64,000 nt of DNA from Limosilactobacillus gastricus DSM 16045. GTDB lineage: Bacteria > Bacillota > Bacilli > Lactobacillales > Lactobacillaceae. Positions 18,694 through 29,656 of this stretch are shown here, in pieces. The DNA is taken from contig NZ_AZFN01000001.1 in the NCBI RefSeq assembly GCF_001434365.1, positions 16,979-80,978 on the forward strand, given 5' to 3'. The notes beneath the pieces are model-generated. The model was not told the origin of the DNA. It made no database searches and was given only the letters and a program-made list of their open reading frames with translations. Position 1 is the stretch's first letter; the number at the start of each line of letters is the position of its first letter. Position numbers and translations under genes: made by a program.

Positions 18694-20061
18694 ATGACAA
18701 CTCGAAATGCAATTATCCTCGCTGCTGGTAAGGGAACGCGGATGAAGTCAAAACTCCACAAGGTGTTACATGAAGTTTGTGGAAAGAGTATGGTAGAACA
18801 TGTCTTAAGTCAATTACAATTGGCTGGGATTAATAAGATTATGACGGTGGTCGGTCTTGGGGCCGATGATGTTAAACATACCTTAGGTGACCAAGTGGCC
18901 TATGCTTTACAAAAGCAGCAATTAGGAACTGGTCATGCTGTGATGCAAACCGAAAGTTTACTCGGTCAAAGTGAAGGAGAAACTCTCGTTGTTAGTGGCG
19001 ATACCCCCTTATTTACGGCCGCGACTTTTGACCGCCTTTTTGACTACCATGAACAACGGCATGCGGCCGTAACAATTTTGACGTCTAAGGCGCCTGATCC
19101 TACCGGTTATGGACGGATCGTCCGGAACGAAGTGGGGATTGTGGAACGGATTGTGGAACAAAAAGATGCGACATCCGAAGAACAAGATATTCATGAGATT
19201 AACACCGGGGTTTATTGCTTTGATAACCAAAAACTCTTTGCGGCCCTTAAAGAATTGACTAATGATAATGCCCAAGGCGAATATTATTTAACGGATGTGA
19301 TCGGTATTTTGAAGTCACAAAACGAAGTCGTCACGGCTTATCAAATGGATGACTTCGAAGAGTCAATGGGGGTTAATGATCTGGTTGCTTTGGCTAAAGC
19401 GCGGCGTATCATGCAAGAACGGATCAACACTAAGTTAATGAAAGATGGCGTTTCTTTGATCGATCCAGACACCACCTACATTGATGCAGATGTCAAAATT
19501 GGCAATGATACGGTCATTGAAGGTGGCGTGGTGATTAAGGGTGAAAGCCGGATTGGGTCGGATTGCTTTATTGGTGCTCACTCGCGGATTGAAGATTCTG
19601 TATTACATGATGAAGTTAAGGTGATCTCATCAACCCTAGAAAAAGCAGAAATGCATACCGGTAGCGATATTGGGCCAAATAGCCACCTCCGTAAAGGAGC
19701 TGAATTAGGTAAAGACGTTCATGTGGGGAATTTCTGTGAAGTGAAGAATGCTTACTTAGGTGAAGGCACTAAGATGGGGCATTTATCCTATGTGGGCGAC
19801 GCTACATTGGGTAAGAACATCAACATTGGTAGTGGAGTCATTTTTGTTAACTATGACGGGGCTAATAAAGCCCACACTAATGTCGGGGATCATGTCTTTA
19901 TTGGCAGTAACAGTAATTTAGTGGCGCCAGTCAATATTGCTGCTGATTCCTTTATTGCCGCCGGATCAACGATTACGGATGACACGGCACAATACGATTT
20001 AGCCATTGCACGTCAGCGACAAACGAATAAAGCTAATTATGCCAAAAAGCTTCCTTGGTAA
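18694..20061 (+). CDS. glmU: Bifunctional GlcNAc-1-phosphate uridyltransferase / GlcN-1-phosphate acetyltransferase
   Basis: The 455-residue protein makes UDP-GlcNAc for peptidoglycan. The N-terminal nucleotidyltransferase shows [18 protein letters not shown] (about 9-26) and the metal-binding SGDTPLF. From about residue 250 the left-handed beta-helix of hexapeptide repeats begins, with the acetyltransferase site around RKGAELG and [11 protein letters not shown]. Length is normal. It sits 22 bases after purR and probably shares its transcript; prs follows. Confidence 0.97.
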   Translation: MTTRNAIILAAGKGTRMKSKLHKVLHEVCGKSMVEHVLSQLQLAGINKIMTVVGLGADDVKHTLGDQVAYALQKQQLGTGHAVMQTESLLGQSEGETLVVSGDTPLFTAATFDRLFDYHEQRHAAVTILTSKAPDPTGYGRIVRNEVGIVERIVEQKDATSEEQDIHEINTGVYCFDNQKLFAALKELTNDNAQGEYYLTDVIGILKSQNEVVTAYQMDDFEESMGVNDLVALAKARRIMQERINTKLMKDGVSLIDPDTTYIDADVKIGNDTVIEGGVVIKGESRIGSDCFIGAHSRIEDSVLHDEVKVISSTLEKAEMHTGSDIGPNSHLRKGAELGKDVHVGNFCEVKNAYLGEGTKMGHLSYVGDATLGKNINIGSGVIFVNYDGANKAHTNVGDHVFIGSNSNLVAPVNIAADSFIAAGSTITDDTAQYDLAIARQRQTNKANYAKKLPW

Positions 20062-20142
20062 ACGGTTTCGGACCTTGATTTTTAGGGAAAAAATCAATAA
20101 GATAAAGAGTTGTAATAGATGTCTCAAATCTTGGAGGATACC

Positions 20143-21126
20143 ATGACCAACCGTTACTTTGATACAAAGTTAAAGATCTTTGCTTTAAGTTCTAATCGGC
20201 CTTTAGCAGAGAAAGTTGCAGAAAATGTTGGACTTGATTTAGGCCAACTCTCCGTTAATCGGTTTAGCGATGGCGAAATTCAAATCAACATCGAAGAAAG
20301 CGTACGGGGCGATAATGTCTATATCATCCAATCAACCTCTGCTCCAGTTAATGATAACCTAATGGAGTTGTTGATTTTGGTTGATGCGCTTCGCCGGGCA
20401 AGTGCCCGAACAATAAATGTGGTCATTCCATATTATGGTTATGCACGGCAAGATCGGAAAGCGCGCTCGCGGGAACCGATCACGGCTAAATTAGTCGCCA
20501 ATATGTTACAAAATTCAGGGGTTTCCCGCGTGCTAGCCCTTGATTTGCACGCTGCTCAAATCCAAGGATTCTTTGATATTCCGGTTGATCATTTAATGGG
20601 GGCTCCCTTACTAGCTGACTACTTCATTCAAAAAGGTATTGCTGAAGAAGCGGTTGTTGTTTCGCCTGATCATGGTGGGGTTACCCGGGCGCGAGCCTTA
20701 GCAGAATTCTTGAAATCACCAATTGCAATTATTGATAAGCGGCGTCCCAAGGCGAATGTTGCTCAAATTATGAACATCATTGGGGATGTTAAGGGAAAGA
20801 AATGTATCATGCTTGATGATATGATCGATACGGCTGGAACCATTACTTTAGGTGCTCAAGCATTGATGGATGCCGGGGCCAAAGAAGTATACGTTTCATG
20901 TACGCATGCCGTTCTTTCCGGTCCGGCTATTGAACGCTTGGAAAACTCGCCAATAAAGCAGGTTGTAGTGACGGATTCAATTAAATTACCGAAGGAAAAA
21001 CAAATTGATAAGATTGTGCAAGTTTCGGTAGCTCCATTAATTGCTTCCGCTATCAAGCGAATTAATGAAAATCGGGCGGTGAGTCCACTCTTCCATAATC
21101 GTTTTACTGAAACTAGTCAAGACTAA
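20143..21126 (+). CDS. prs: Ribose-phosphate pyrophosphokinase
   Basis: PRPP synthetase makes the activated ribose used for nucleotides, and PRPP is also the PurR effector. The 327-residue protein has the ATP/ribose-5-phosphate region [17 protein letters not shown] and the PRPP signature [11 protein letters not shown] choose ATG 20143 because GGAGG at 20133-20137 precedes it; an ATG at 20119 in frame adds eight residues and lacks a good site. The strong hairpin at 21130 ends the unit. Confidence 0.96.
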   Translation: MTNRYFDTKLKIFALSSNRPLAEKVAENVGLDLGQLSVNRFSDGEIQINIEESVRGDNVYIIQSTSAPVNDNLMELLILVDALRRASARTINVVIPYYGYARQDRKARSREPITAKLVANMLQNSGVSRVLALDLHAAQIQGFFDIPVDHLMGAPLLADYFIQKGIAEEAVVVSPDHGGVTRARALAEFLKSPIAIIDKRRPKANVAQIMNIIGDVKGKKCIMLDDMIDTAGTITLGAQALMDAGAKEVYVSCTHAVLSGPAIERLENSPIKQVVVTDSIKLPKEKQIDKIVQVSVAPLIASAIKRINENRAVSPLFHNRFTETSQD

Positions 21127-21129
21127 ACT

Positions 21130-21171
21130 AACCACAAGTTTGCTGATAAACGGCGAACTTGTGGTTTATTT
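21130..21171 (+). terminator. Terminator after prs
   Basis: AACCACAAGTT pairs perfectly with AACTTGTGGTT, with GC pairs extending toward the loop. The following tract is TATTTGTTT. Confidence 0.8.
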
Positions 21172-21243
21172 GTTTCGTATGTTAGAATTATTAATAATCT
21201 GTAAAATAAGTTCGATTCCGACGTTAAGGAGGAAAGTTAACTA

Positions 21244-21936
21244 ATGAAATCAAACGGGATTAAAAAGGGCTTGGTTGGGACGGCAGCCCTATTAGCAGCA
21301 GTTACCTTGGCAGCTTGTGGCACCAATAAGTCGGCTTCTAGTGAGTCGAACACTTCAAATTCAAGTGTTACTCACACCAGTGCTTATGATAGGGCAACAA
21401 AACAAATTGCCGCTGGTAAATATCAGGCAGCGCTTGATACTTTAAATGATTCAGGAAGTACCTCGACGAAGACCAAAAATTTGGCGAGCGATTTACAAAA
21501 TTACATTTCAGCAAAGTCAGCTTACGACGAAGGAAACTATGACCAAGCTTTAACTAACTTGTCAGCAGCTAAATCTGGTAATATGAAGATGGAAGCTGCT
21601 TTCCAAGCTTTGCGGGCGAAGATTACCAAAGCTACTAGTTCAAGCGAAAGTGTGACAAACAGTGCTAGTTCGGTTAGTGAAACCAGCAGTACTACTTCGG
21701 CAAGTTCTAGTGTTGCTAATGCCGCGGCAGCTAATTCGACTAGCGAAAGCGTCATTAGCCAATTTGCTAGCAAAATGGGCTTTAGTCAACAAGGCTATGG
21801 GATTATTCCAGTTAGTCAAAATGGTGACGTATATCGGTTTGAGGTTCGGCAGAGCAATGCTGATAATACTGTGGCCAATCTAATTGGAATCTATGATTAC
21901 AATGCTGATACTGGCGCCGTGACCCAAATTAGTTAA
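21244..21936 (+). CDS. Serine-rich lipoprotein of unknown function
   Basis: The 230-residue product has a lipoprotein signal peptide with lipobox LAAC, so Cys25 should be lipidated and the protein anchored outside the membrane. Residues 45-125 look like tetratricopeptide-type helices (ATKQIAAGKYQAALDTL and AYDEGNYDQALTNL are two similar repeats). A long low-complexity Ser/Thr/Ala linker (about 130-170) follows, and then a small globular domain with a YGIIPVSQNGDVYRFEV segment. I do not recognise a function. GGAGGAAAG precedes the ATG, and the gene stands alone between terminators. Confidence 0.8.
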   Translation: MKSNGIKKGLVGTAALLAAVTLAACGTNKSASSESNTSNSSVTHTSAYDRATKQIAAGKYQAALDTLNDSGSTSTKTKNLASDLQNYISAKSAYDEGNYDQALTNLSAAKSGNMKMEAAFQALRAKITKATSSSESVTNSASSVSETSSTTSASSSVANAAAANSTSESVISQFASKMGFSQQGYGIIPVSQNGDVYRFEVRQSNADNTVANLIGIYDYNADTGAVTQIS

Positions 21937-21968
21937 GTTAAAAGTATGATAATGAATGCTTAAAAAAT

Positions 21969-22010
21969 GAGGCAGGATGAGAAACAAAATTTCGTTTCTC
22001 CTCCTGCCTC
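21969..22010. terminator. Bidirectional terminator between convergent genes
   Basis: GAGGCAGGA-GAGAAAC pairs with GTTTCTC-TCCTGCCTC around a short loop. T-rich tracts occur on both sides (TTATGTTTTT rightwards; ATTTTTTA leftwards), so it can end both the lipoprotein gene and the HAD gene. Confidence 0.85.
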
Positions 22011-22029
22011 TTATGTTTTTGAATTGTTC

Positions 22030-22848
22030 CTAAAGGACATATTTTTCAATGGCTTTAGCAACCCCATCTTGATTGTTACTTGCCGTTACGGCATCTGCAA
22101 TTGCCAGGGTGCTTGGAATGGAGTTTTCCATCGCCACACCTAAGCCGGCGAATTCGATCATGGATTCATCATTTTGAGCATTTCCAAGGGCCATCATTTC
22201 ATTAGCTTGAATGCCCAATTCTTCGCCTAATAATTTTAAAGCGGCTCCTTTACTGGCCTTAGGATTGACGAACTCTAGGTAGTAGGGTTCGCTTCGGACA
22301 ATGTTGAAACGGCTAGCAAGTTCTTCGGGCAAATCTTCAATCGCTTGGTCAATTAAATGAGCATCATCAGTAAACATTAATTTGCTAATCGTTAAGTCTT
22401 GGCGACAATCAGCTAAAGCATCTAATGAAGAATATTGTAATGGTAAAGAAACCAAGTTGGATTCATCCGTTGAGAAAGAACTAATTTGCCGATTAATCGA
22501 ATGGATATGGTGAGAGGTTTCGACGACCATGTGGAGGGCGTGCTTGAGCGCAAATGAACCTAAATCGATCATATCGTCGAATGGGATGACAAATTTGGCT
22601 AATTGATCTCCAGCAGTATTTTGAGCTAATCCTCCGTTGAAGCTAATCACATATTCGTCTGATAGGCCGTTTAATTCTAATTGATCCAAGTAACTTGATA
22701 CGCCCGTCATTGGACGCCCGGTACAAAGGACCACTTTCACTCCTTGCTTAGTAGCCTGTTGAATTGCTTCTTTGGTTGCTGGGGTGATGGTTAATTGATC
22801 GGTAATTAAAGTTCCGTCAATGTCGATTGCAACTAATTTAATAGCCAT
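22030..22848 (-). CDS. HAD-superfamily sugar phosphatase, Cof type
   Basis: The 272-residue protein shows the HAD motifs DIDGTL (about 9-14; nucleophile and acid Asp), CTGRP (motif II Thr), and the late ALGNAQNDESMIEFAG (motifs III/IV). The insertion between motifs II and III is the large C2 cap typical of Cof/YidA phosphatases, which dephosphorylate sugar phosphates and related compounds. The substrate is unknown. AAAGGAG precedes ATG. It is downstream of the HD-domain gene on the same strand with a 15-base gap. Confidence 0.88.
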   Translation of the reverse strand: MAIKLVAIDIDGTLITDQLTITPATKEAIQQATKQGVKVVLCTGRPMTGVSSYLDQLELNGLSDEYVISFNGGLAQNTAGDQLAKFVIPFDDMIDLGSFALKHALHMVVETSHHIHSINRQISSFSTDESNLVSLPLQYSSLDALADCRQDLTISKLMFTDDAHLIDQAIEDLPEELASRFNIVRSEPYYLEFVNPKASKGAALKLLGEELGIQANEMMALGNAQNDESMIEFAGLGVAMENSIPSTLAIADAVTASNNQDGVAKAIEKYVL

Positions 22849-22863
22849 AATAAATAAGCTCCT

Positions 22864-24210
22864 TTAATGTTTGATAATAGTATGGTTTTGAATGTGTGAT
22901 TGGAATTCTTGGTAAATTGGGGCAAACAGTTCGGTTTGATCTGTTTCACCCAGCATTTCCTTTGGAAAGAAGAACCGTTCATCTCCTTGAGCATGGCCAC
23001 TAACACTGTGGACGAGTGTGCTCACGCTGGATAGTTCAACCAATTCCCCATTTGGTTGTAAAAGCTCAATTTGTGATTGGGGGTTGGCTTCTTTAGGATT
23101 ATATGTGTCATAAGGTAATTTATAACTTGAATTCGTATCGGTGTAGTACTTACTGTTGAAGCCTGCCTTGGTAATTAAATCCTGCAATTGGGGAATTAGA
23201 TTAACGGTTGATTGATCATAAATAACGGATTTTAATGGAATTCGGTTTAAAAAACGATTCGCCAAATCCGCTAAGATATCATCATGAGCATGGGTCCAGT
23301 GTTGGAAGTAAGTCGTTAAGACGCCATCATCGAGCGCCAAATAATCATCGAGTTGAGTAGCTTGATTAAAGAACGGCATTAAGAGATCCGGGGTGAATTC
23401 TGATAGACTAGGGCGGTCTTCGTATAGGTGTTTAGCCCGCATCAAGAGATGGTCTAAGATAACTTCGAGAGACCGGGTCACGGGGTGGAAATAAACTTGT
23501 AAATACATTTGCAGACGACTAATAATGTAGTCTTCAATGGCATGCATTCCCGAAATATCAAAGGCAATCCCATCTTTAATCGGTCGCATTACCTGCAAAA
23601 CTCGATCTAAATCGACTAAGCCATAGTTGGTCCCCGTATAGTAGGCATCACGTTGGAGGTAATCCATGCGATCAACGTCCACTTGACTAGAAATCATTTG
23701 GACGACTTGGGGATTAGGGTAGGTGTGGTCAATCACACTTGCAACTTGTTCAGGGAATTGATCACTAACCCGGCGTAAAATTCGATTTACGTTAGTATCC
23801 TGGGTTATAATCTTACGGGTAATCGTTTCATGATTTGTATTAAAAATATGTTCAAAAGTGTGTGAGAATGGCCCATGCCCTAGATCATGCAACAGGGCAG
23901 CACAAAGCGCAACAGAGCGTTCCTTGTCATCCCAGCGGCCATCCCCAGGAGTTAGCTGAGGGTAATTCCGTTGAAAGTGATTACACATCCGCCGAGCAAT
24001 TTCGTAGGCGCCTAAACTATGACCAAAGCGTGAATGCTCAGCCCCGTGAAAGATTAGTGAAGTCGTTCCCAGTTGTTTGATCCGGCGCAAACGCTGTAAT
24101 TCTGGGGTGTTGATTAAATCGAGAATAATTTGATTATCGACGATAATGGTGCCATGGATGGGGTCACGAAAGACTTTTTCTTTTTGCAAATTTTCATCTT
24201 GAAATGACAT
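22864..24210 (-). CDS. HD-domain phosphohydrolase (dGTPase-like)
   Basis: The 448-residue protein matches the YwfO-type HD hydrolases. The HD metal site is visible as HSRFGHSLG (first His, about 66) and LLHDLGHGPFSHTFEH (HD pair), with the later SSQVDVDRMDYLQRD segment also typical. Relatives hydrolyse deoxynucleoside triphosphates. ATG 24210 follows GGAGG by six bases; an in-frame ATG at 24237 has no such site. The gene diverges from the DUF1934 gene at 24295. Confidence 0.88.
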   Translation of the reverse strand: MSFQDENLQKEKVFRDPIHGTIIVDNQIILDLINTPELQRLRRIKQLGTTSLIFHGAEHSRFGHSLGAYEIARRMCNHFQRNYPQLTPGDGRWDDKERSVALCAALLHDLGHGPFSHTFEHIFNTNHETITRKIITQDTNVNRILRRVSDQFPEQVASVIDHTYPNPQVVQMISSQVDVDRMDYLQRDAYYTGTNYGLVDLDRVLQVMRPIKDGIAFDISGMHAIEDYIISRLQMYLQVYFHPVTRSLEVILDHLLMRAKHLYEDRPSLSEFTPDLLMPFFNQATQLDDYLALDDGVLTTYFQHWTHAHDDILADLANRFLNRIPLKSVIYDQSTVNLIPQLQDLITKAGFNSKYYTDTNSSYKLPYDTYNPKEANPQSQIELLQPNGELVELSSVSTLVHSVSGHAQGDERFFFPKEMLGETDQTELFAPIYQEFQSHIQNHTIIKH

Positions 24211-24294
24211 ACGAACCTCCATTAAAAGTCTAAACATGCTATATTATAACGGATAATTAATTGAAAACGAAATCAATTATAAAGGGGAAATAAA

Positions 24295-24720
24295 ATGGTG
24301 CTACAACAAGCAGTGACGGTGGAAGTTTCAAGTCTAATTCGTCAAGGGAACCAGCAAGAAGAATTTGCCTTTCAAGAACCCGGTCAATTAGTCCAAATGG
24401 GCAATCAAAAGCGTTATTTACGTTATGTTGAAAGACAAAATGAACTGGAAACCCCAATTCAATTCCGATTTGATCAAGATCAAGTGATCTTAAGCCGTCA
24501 TGGGCAATTAAGATCCACGATGGTTTTTGATCAGCATCAAGCAACCATCAGCAAGTATCCGACGGTTTATGGAGTCATTGATTTAACGGTCCGGACTCAG
24601 GATTTGAAGGTCACAATTGATTGGTTGCGTGGTCAAGGCGAAGTATGGATTAAATATCAGCTTTTGAATCAAGGGCAATTACTTGGTAACTATCAGATTA
24701 AATTGCAATTTAAGGCGTAA
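24295..24720 (+). CDS. DUF1934 family protein (YwiB-like)
   Basis: The 141-residue protein looks all-beta, with alternating hydrophobic strands such as VTIDWLRGQGEVWIKYQL, and fits DUF1934, a small beta-barrel family of Firmicutes without an assigned function. AAAGGGGAA precedes ATG 24295. It is 44 bases upstream of rpoE, an arrangement conserved in lactobacilli. Confidence 0.75.
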   Translation: MVLQQAVTVEVSSLIRQGNQQEEFAFQEPGQLVQMGNQKRYLRYVERQNELETPIQFRFDQDQVILSRHGQLRSTMVFDQHQATISKYPTVYGVIDLTVRTQDLKVTIDWLRGQGEVWIKYQLLNQGQLLGNYQIKLQFKA

Positions 24721-24764
24721 TATCGTAAGATAAAGAGTAAACTTTTTGAAGGGATGTGCACCAA

Positions 24765-25313
24765 TTGGAATTACATGTTTTTGACGGTCAAGACAAGTCA
24801 GAACTTTCAATGATTGAATTCGCACACGCCATTTTGTCTTTCCATGGAGAAGCAATGGCCTTTGCAGACTTAACAAATGAGATTCAACAATACCTCGATA
24901 AGAGCGACGAGGAAATTCGTGAACGACTCTCACAATTTTACACGGACCTAAACGTAGACGGGAGTTTTATCTCACTTGGTGATAATACTTGGGGATTGCG
25001 TGCATGGTATCCATACGATTCAATTGATGAAGCGACGGTTGGGGAAACCGACGATGAAGAAGATCGTCCGAAGAAAAAACGGCGTAAAGTCAACGCCTTT
25101 TTGGCTGGTTCAGACGACGATGATGACGTAATCGATTATGACAATGATGATCCAGAAGATGAAGATCTGGATGATGATGACGTTGACGATGATGATTACG
25201 ATGACGATTATGATGATGATAATCCGGACGAAGATGACGATGAGGATACCAACATCGAAGATCAATTGTCGGAATTTAGTGACGATGAACTAGAAGACGA
25301 CGAAGAAAATTAA
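24765..25313 (+). CDS. rpoE: RNA polymerase delta subunit
   Basis: The 182-residue protein has the delta N-terminal globular domain (HARE-HTH; AQFYTDLN-type segment [17 protein letters not shown] and WGLRAWYP) followed, from about residue 100, by a disordered tail that is almost all Asp and Glu. Delta helps release RNA polymerase from nucleic acids and makes promoters sensitive to the initiating nucleotide. The frame has no ATG in place: TTG at 24765 lies ten bases after GAAGGGA, while GTG at 24756 is too close to it, so I prefer TTG. The pyrG gene follows, as in Bacillus. Confidence 0.93.
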   Translation: MELHVFDGQDKSELSMIEFAHAILSFHGEAMAFADLTNEIQQYLDKSDEEIRERLSQFYTDLNVDGSFISLGDNTWGLRAWYPYDSIDEATVGETDDEEDRPKKKRRKVNAFLAGSDDDDDVIDYDNDDPEDEDLDDDDVDDDDYDDDYDDDNPDEDDDEDTNIEDQLSEFSDDELEDDEEN

Positions 25314-25322
25314 TTAATCGAC

Positions 25323-25361
25323 TTGACTATTAGAAGTGCCCTTTGTATTATTTTATTTGGG
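25323..25361 (+). promoter_or_regulatory. pyrG promoter with GGGCTC initiation site
   Basis: TTGACT (25323-25328) and TATTAT (25346-25351) are 17 bases apart, and GGGCTCCC starts at 25359, seven bases after the -10. Bacillus subtilis pyrG starts with the same GGGCTC; when CTP is low RNA polymerase stutters and adds extra G residues. The match in base composition and position is precise. Confidence 0.8.
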
Positions 25362-25396
25362 CTCCCAAATCATTGGGACATTTTGTACGATTAATG

Positions 25397-25440
25397 AAAG
25401 CTCCCTGTTTCGTAGAAATAGGGAGCCTTCTTATTTTATT
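25397..25440 (+). terminator. pyrG attenuator terminator
   Basis: GCTCCCT (25400-25406) pairs with AGGGAGC (25420-25426), followed by a T-rich tract. The 5' arm is complementary to a poly-G or GGGAGC start, so transcripts with added G residues would block the stem. This is the known CTP-sensing attenuation of pyrG. Confidence 0.8.
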
Positions 25441-25464
25441 AGCGCGTACGCCCCAGCCAAATAA

Positions 25465-27078
<1,614 letters not shown>

Positions 27079-27205
27079 TCAGGTGATTTATTAATATTTA
27101 ATTAACCGACTTGTTTTTCCCTTGCTTTTTATTTATTATTGTTATTAGCTGATTAATTAGTTTAGGGTGATTCCCTAACTTACGTAGAAATGAGGACTTT
27201 CAATC

Positions 27206-28468
27206 ATGAAAAAAATGATTATCAAAGGAGGAAACCGGCTAGCTGGTGAAGTTACCATTGGCGGGGCTAAAAACAGCACGGTTGCTTTGATCCCAGCAGC
27301 GATCTTAGCCGATACGCCGGTCCAGTTTGATACGGTTCCAGATATTCTGGACGTTCATAACCTCATGATCATTTTAGAATCGATGAATGTAAAGTCGTCC
27401 TTTACGCATGGGGTCTTAGATGTCGATCCAACGCAAATTATTGAAGCCGAATTACCAAGTAAAGCCATTAAGAGTTTGCGGGCCTCGTATTATTTTATGG
27501 GGGCCTTATTGGGACGTTTCCACCGGGCAACGGTGACTTTCCCAGGTGGAGATAATATTGGACCACGCCCGATTGACCAACACTTAAAAGCTTTTATGGC
27601 TTTGGGGGCCACGGTCAGTGAAGATAATGGGACGGTTCATCTGGATGCTCCCCAAGGGCTCCATGGTGCGCGAATTTTTATGGATATGGTTTCCGTGGGT
27701 GCTACAATTAATGCCATTTTAGCCGCTGTCCGTGCTGAGGGCACGACGGTGATTGAAAATGCTGCTCGTGAACCAGAAATCATTGATTTAGCCACTTTTC
27801 TAAATAACATGGGTGCTCAAATTCGGGGTGCTGGGACCGATGTCATCCGGATTACTGGAGTGCAGACCATGCAATCGATGAATACTCATACCATCATTGC
27901 CGATCGGATTGAAACGGGGACGTATCTTTCACTAGCAGCGGCGATGGGTGATGGGGTTATGATTAACAATGTGATTCCAGAACACATTGAGGCCTACACC
28001 AGTAAGATGATTGATATGGGAGTCGATTTACAAATTGGGATAGATCGGATTTACGTACCAACGGTCCATGATTTGAAGCCGACCATTGTTAAAACCATGC
28101 CTTATCCAGGTTTTGCCACAGATTTGCAACAACCCTTAACCCCTCTGATGTCAAGGGCGGCTGGGGAAAGTCGGGTCGTTGATACAATCTATCCAAAGCG
28201 GGTTAAGCATATTCCAGAATTGCAAAAGATGGGGATGGACATTAGTGCCCAAGACGGCAGTATTTTGGTTCGCCAGTCCCAACAATTACGAGGAGCAGAT
28301 GTGAAAGCAGCGGAAATCCGGGCTGGAGCATCCTTAATGATTGCTGGTTTAATGGCGGAAGGGACGACGATTATTCACAATGCGGATCATATTTTGCGAG
28401 GCTATGATCGGATTGTGTGGAAGTTGAATCGCTTAAATGCGGATGTCGCGATTGAAGACGAAGATTAG
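27206..28468 (+). CDS. murA: UDP-N-acetylglucosamine 1-carboxyvinyltransferase with Asp in place of the reactive Cys
   Basis: MurA transfers enolpyruvate to UDP-GlcNAc, the first committed step of peptidoglycan synthesis. The 420-residue protein has the active-site Lys in GGAKNS (residue 22), the RASYYFMGA segment and the late FATDLQQPL aspartate. The loop that normally reads PGGC reads PGGD: Asp116 (codon GAT at 27551-27553) replaces the cysteine that fosfomycin alkylates. Enzymes with this Cys-to-Asp change are active but fosfomycin-insensitive in other bacteria. The distance from pyrG is 127 bases; its own promoter is likely but not clear to me. Confidence 0.95.
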   Translation: MKKMIIKGGNRLAGEVTIGGAKNSTVALIPAAILADTPVQFDTVPDILDVHNLMIILESMNVKSSFTHGVLDVDPTQIIEAELPSKAIKSLRASYYFMGALLGRFHRATVTFPGGDNIGPRPIDQHLKAFMALGATVSEDNGTVHLDAPQGLHGARIFMDMVSVGATINAILAAVRAEGTTVIENAAREPEIIDLATFLNNMGAQIRGAGTDVIRITGVQTMQSMNTHTIIADRIETGTYLSLAAAMGDGVMINNVIPEHIEAYTSKMIDMGVDLQIGIDRIYVPTVHDLKPTIVKTMPYPGFATDLQQPLTPLMSRAAGESRVVDTIYPKRVKHIPELQKMGMDISAQDGSILVRQSQQLRGADVKAAEIRAGASLMIAGLMAEGTTIIHNADHILRGYDRIVWKLNRLNADVAIEDED

Positions 28469-28470
28469 TC

Positions 28471-28500
28471 TTGCAATAACCCCACCAAATATGATATATT
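28471..28500 (+). promoter_or_regulatory. Promoter of rpmE2
   Basis: TTGCAA (28471-28476) and TATATT (28495-28500) are separated by 18 bases, downstream of the murA stop. Confidence 0.6.
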
Positions 28501-28558
28501 ACTAGGGTTAAATCACTATGTTTCAGGCAATGATTCATGGCAAAAGGAGATATTAATT

Positions 28559-28804
28559 ATGAAACAAGGAATTCATCCAGATTACCACTATGTTGTTTTT
28601 GAAGATTCAGCAACTGGTAAGCAATTCATTTCAGGATCAACCGCTACTTCTAAGGAAACGGTTAAGTGGGAAGACGGGAACGAATACCCATTGATCCGGG
28701 TTGAAATTACTTCTGACTCACACCCATTCTACACTGGTAAGCAAAAGTTTACTCAAGTCGATGGGGCAGTCGACAAGTTCAACAAGAAGTACGGTCTCAA
28801 GTAA
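28559..28804 (+). CDS. rpmE2: 50S ribosomal protein L31 type B
   Basis: The 81-residue protein starts [14 protein letters not shown] and has the [11 protein letters not shown] motif of L31. It lacks the zinc-binding cysteines of the type A form, so it is the zinc-independent type B, which in Bacillus takes over under zinc limitation. Here it has its own promoter and terminator. Confidence 0.97.
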   Translation: MKQGIHPDYHYVVFEDSATGKQFISGSTATSKETVKWEDGNEYPLIRVEITSDSHPFYTGKQKFTQVDGAVDKFNKKYGLK

Positions 28805-28819
28805 TCATACTTCGATATC

Positions 28820-28852
28820 AAAAAGGCCATTCCAACGGAATGGCCTTTTGTG
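28820..28852 (+). terminator. Terminator after rpmE2
   Basis: AAAAGGCCATTC pairs with GAATGGCCTTTT around a CAACG loop. Confidence 0.85.
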
Positions 28853-28868
28853 TTGAGGGAGGATCAAG

Positions 28869-29558
28869 ATGAAAATTAAGAAATGTCTTTATTGGCTATT
28901 AGTCTTGATGTTAGCAATCGTAAGTTTATTATTAATTTTTAATCAACAGGTTAAAGATTATTTGGTTGATTCTTATCATCCCACGGTCACGCGGCAATCA
29001 ATAAAGGCGAATACCAAGAAAAAGGCTAGTTACGATTTTAGTAATGTACAGGATCTAAATCTACAAACGGTTGCGAAGGCCCGGGCCAATAAAGAATCGG
29101 TAAAGGTGATTGGGGTGATTACCATTCCTGATATCAAAATGACGATTCCAATTGCTAAAGGAGTTGATAATACTACTTTAGCGCTGGCAGCGGGAACCAT
29201 GCGGGCAGATCAACAAATGGGGGAAGGTAATTATGCGCTAGCTGGTCATAATATGGCTAATGGAAGTAAGATTCTCTTTTCACCACTATATTATCATGCT
29301 AAGGTGGGGCAAAAGATCTACATTACGGATTTGAATCGAGTTTATGAATATCGGATCTATGAACGTAAATTTATCGACGCGACCCAGGTAGAAGTTGTTA
29401 ATAATACAGCCGAAAAGATCATTACCTTAATTACTTGTAATGATGATGGATCTCGGCGGTTGATGATTCGCGGCTCCTATGTTAAATCTTATACATACAA
29501 CCATGCGCCTGCTAAAGTGCAAAAAGCGCTTAGTCAAAAATATACTAATGGACAATAA
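28869..29558 (+). CDS. srtA: Class A sortase
   Basis: The 229-residue protein has an N-terminal membrane anchor (about 7-24) and an extracellular sortase domain. The catalytic triad is clear: His127 in LAGHNM, Cys190 in TLITC and Arg197 in SRRLMIRG. Class A sortases attach LPxTG proteins to peptidoglycan. GGGAGGATCAAG precedes ATG. The gene is bounded by terminators on both sides; I see no strong promoter, so some readthrough from rpmE2 is possible. Confidence 0.93.
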   Translation: MKIKKCLYWLLVLMLAIVSLLLIFNQQVKDYLVDSYHPTVTRQSIKANTKKKASYDFSNVQDLNLQTVAKARANKESVKVIGVITIPDIKMTIPIAKGVDNTTLALAAGTMRADQQMGEGNYALAGHNMANGSKILFSPLYYHAKVGQKIYITDLNRVYEYRIYERKFIDATQVEVVNNTAEKIITLITCNDDGSRRLMIRGSYVKSYTYNHAPAKVQKALSQKYTNGQ

Positions 29559-29560
29559 TA

Positions 29561-29610
29561 AAGGATGGTAAGAAAACCTATTGGCGTTTCTTACCATCCT
29601 TATTCTTTAA
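29561..29610. terminator. Terminator between srtA and the convergent permease gene
   Basis: AAGGATGGTAAGAAA pairs with TTTCTTACCATCCTT around a loop of about ten bases. TATTCTTTAA follows on the plus strand. Confidence 0.8.
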
Positions 29611-29656
29611 ACATACTTGTAATTGAAGTTATGGATTGCGCCATAATGTTTTCTTA

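Noticed and set aside
20080-20102. Terminator between glmU and prs
   Set aside because: TTGATTTTT/AAAAATCAA forms only an AT-rich stem without a T-run; unlikely to stop transcription.
25110-25310. GAT/GAC repeat tract as a microsatellite or repeat array
   Set aside because: It encodes the acidic tail of the RNA polymerase delta subunit, which is Asp/Glu-rich in all homologues.
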